From a virus: a stretch of 22,448 nt of DNA. Under the pieces are notes generated by a model that saw only the letters and a list, made by a program, of their open reading frames with translations, ran no database searches and was not told the DNA's origin. A program made the translations under genes and the position numbers. Location of the stretch: positions 1 to 22,448 of the IMG/VR virus record IMGVR_UViG_3300020448_000046. One strand, written 5' to 3'. This document shows positions 22,035-22,448 of the stretch, in pieces (position 1 is the first letter of the stretch; each line of letters starts with the position of its first letter).

Positions 22035-22448
22035 TTATTTATCCATGTTTTTCAATTTATCAAGAAGTGAGTTTCTATCAGTTACAACGTATCCTTCGCC
22101 ATTTACTATGGAATCTCCGTCTACACCGCCTTCTTTGTCCTGCTTTTCCTTCTTGAGTTGTAGCTCAACCATCTTTAATTTCTTATCCAATTTAGCTGTT
22201 TTGGCATCTAGGTTGGTCTTCAACATCTGTCCTGCTACTTCAAACACTCTACCACTATACCTGGATTCTACGTTCATGCCCAAATCCATTAGATCTTCAT
22301 ATGCAGTCATGGCCTTATCTGCTACTTCATTAAGTTCTTTATCAGCCATTTCACCTAAGCCCTTAACCTGTGGTAGTGCCGCCTGAATTTTATCTAATTC
22401 AGCTATTTCACGGAAGTCTTCTTTTTGATCAGTAACTGCTTGTTCCTT
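22035..22448 (-). CDS. 16: Small terminase subunit gp16-like, 5' end outside the window
   Basis: The reading frame is open from the right edge of the window for 137 codons. The internal ATG at 22349 is therefore probably not the start; 33 upstream in-frame codons (KEQAVTDQKEDFREIAELDK onward) look coding. The visible part is almost entirely helical and charged, with YEDLMDLGMNVESRYSGRVFEVAGQMLKTNL and a long helix KLDKKLKMVELQLKKEKQ, then a tail ending VTDRNSLLDKLKNMDK. T4 gp16 has a central helical oligomerisation domain with similar spacing (RHMEVFATLMGQM). gp16 normally precedes gp17, here with three small genes between. gp16 rings recognise DNA and regulate gp17. The assignment rests on position, helical character and memory of marine homologues. 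Confidence 0.7.
   Translation of the reverse strand, partial: KEQAVTDQKEDFREIAELDKIQAALPQVKGLGEMADKELNEVADKAMTAYEDLMDLGMNVESRYSGRVFEVAGQMLKTNLDAKTAKLDKKLKMVELQLKKEKQDKEGGVDGDSIVNGEGYVVTDRNSLLDKLKNMDK
22036..22043 (-). promoter_or_regulatory. Candidate T4-type late promoter after gp16
   Basis: GATAAATA on the minus strand, overlapping the last codons and TAA stop of the gp16 gene. Transcription would start about six bases later (near 22030), leaving a 12-13 base leader that contains the AAGGAAG site of the 188-aa gene. Because the same bases are coding, the match could be chance. Confidence 0.5.

Noticed and set aside
22035-22349. ATG 22349 as the true start of the gp16-like gene
   Set aside because: The frame is open to the window edge with coding-like sequence, so the real start is probably outside.
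1-22448. tRNA genes, CRISPR arrays, insertion sequences, integrase or attachment sites
   Set aside because: No cloverleaf, regularly spaced repeats, transposase or recombinase was seen; nearly all bases are in minus-strand genes.

Overview
The window is an AT-rich, gene-dense piece of a T4-like (myovirus) phage genome. Every supported gene lies on the minus strand, so it reads from 22448 down to 1. Hallmarks are the large terminase gp17 with a probable gp16 beside it, the ssDNA-binding protein gp32, the RecA-like UvsX, a UvsY-like mediator and the UvsW helicase. Base composition, the very compact gene packing, the gp32 and gp17 sequence types and the many glycan and metabolism genes resemble marine T4-like phages of SAR11 (Pelagibacter) or picocyanobacteria. 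No photosynthesis gene is present in this window. The host cannot be fixed from the sequence; SAR11 or another AT-rich marine bacterium is my best guess.

Layout in transcription order. (1) 22448-16347, late packaging and structural block: partial gp16, three small proteins of unknown role (188, 206 and 117 aa), a terminator, gp17, and an 815-aa protein. NATAAATA late-promoter motifs sit at three gene junctions here; two of them are so close to the start codon that the transcripts should be leaderless. (2) 16313-13439, recombination block: a sigma70-like promoter, gp32, a long UUCG-capped intercistronic hairpin, uvsX, a small acidic protein and a UvsY-like gene. (3) 13412-4879, an accessory island of about 8.5 kb: peroxiredoxin, a nucleotidyltransferase-cupin fusion, a TylF-type methyltransferase, a small secreted or membrane protein, a GT8-like glycosyltransferase, three paralogous polysaccharide-transferase-like proteins, a putative 2OG-Fe(II) oxygenase, a GT-A-like glycosyltransferase and serine hydroxymethyltransferase. 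(4) 4896-1: a second strong sigma70-like promoter, an unrecognised 432-aa protein, uvsW, a small SH3-like protein, two conserved unknowns, a SAM methyltransferase and the start of a DoxX-like membrane protein.

How it fits together: gp32, UvsX, UvsY-like and UvsW would form the recombination-dependent replication machinery. gp16 and gp17 package DNA. The island looks like a sugar activation, methylation and transfer pathway that would remodel a surface glycan of host or virion, plus two metabolic genes for redox defence and one-carbon supply. Within the island and the 3' block most neighbours overlap by ATGA or TAATG, which implies translational coupling. There is no stretch over 300 bases without a gene; the longest gap is 127 bases (16220-16346) and holds a promoter and the gp32 leader. 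I saw no tRNA, rRNA, CRISPR array, insertion sequence or integrase.
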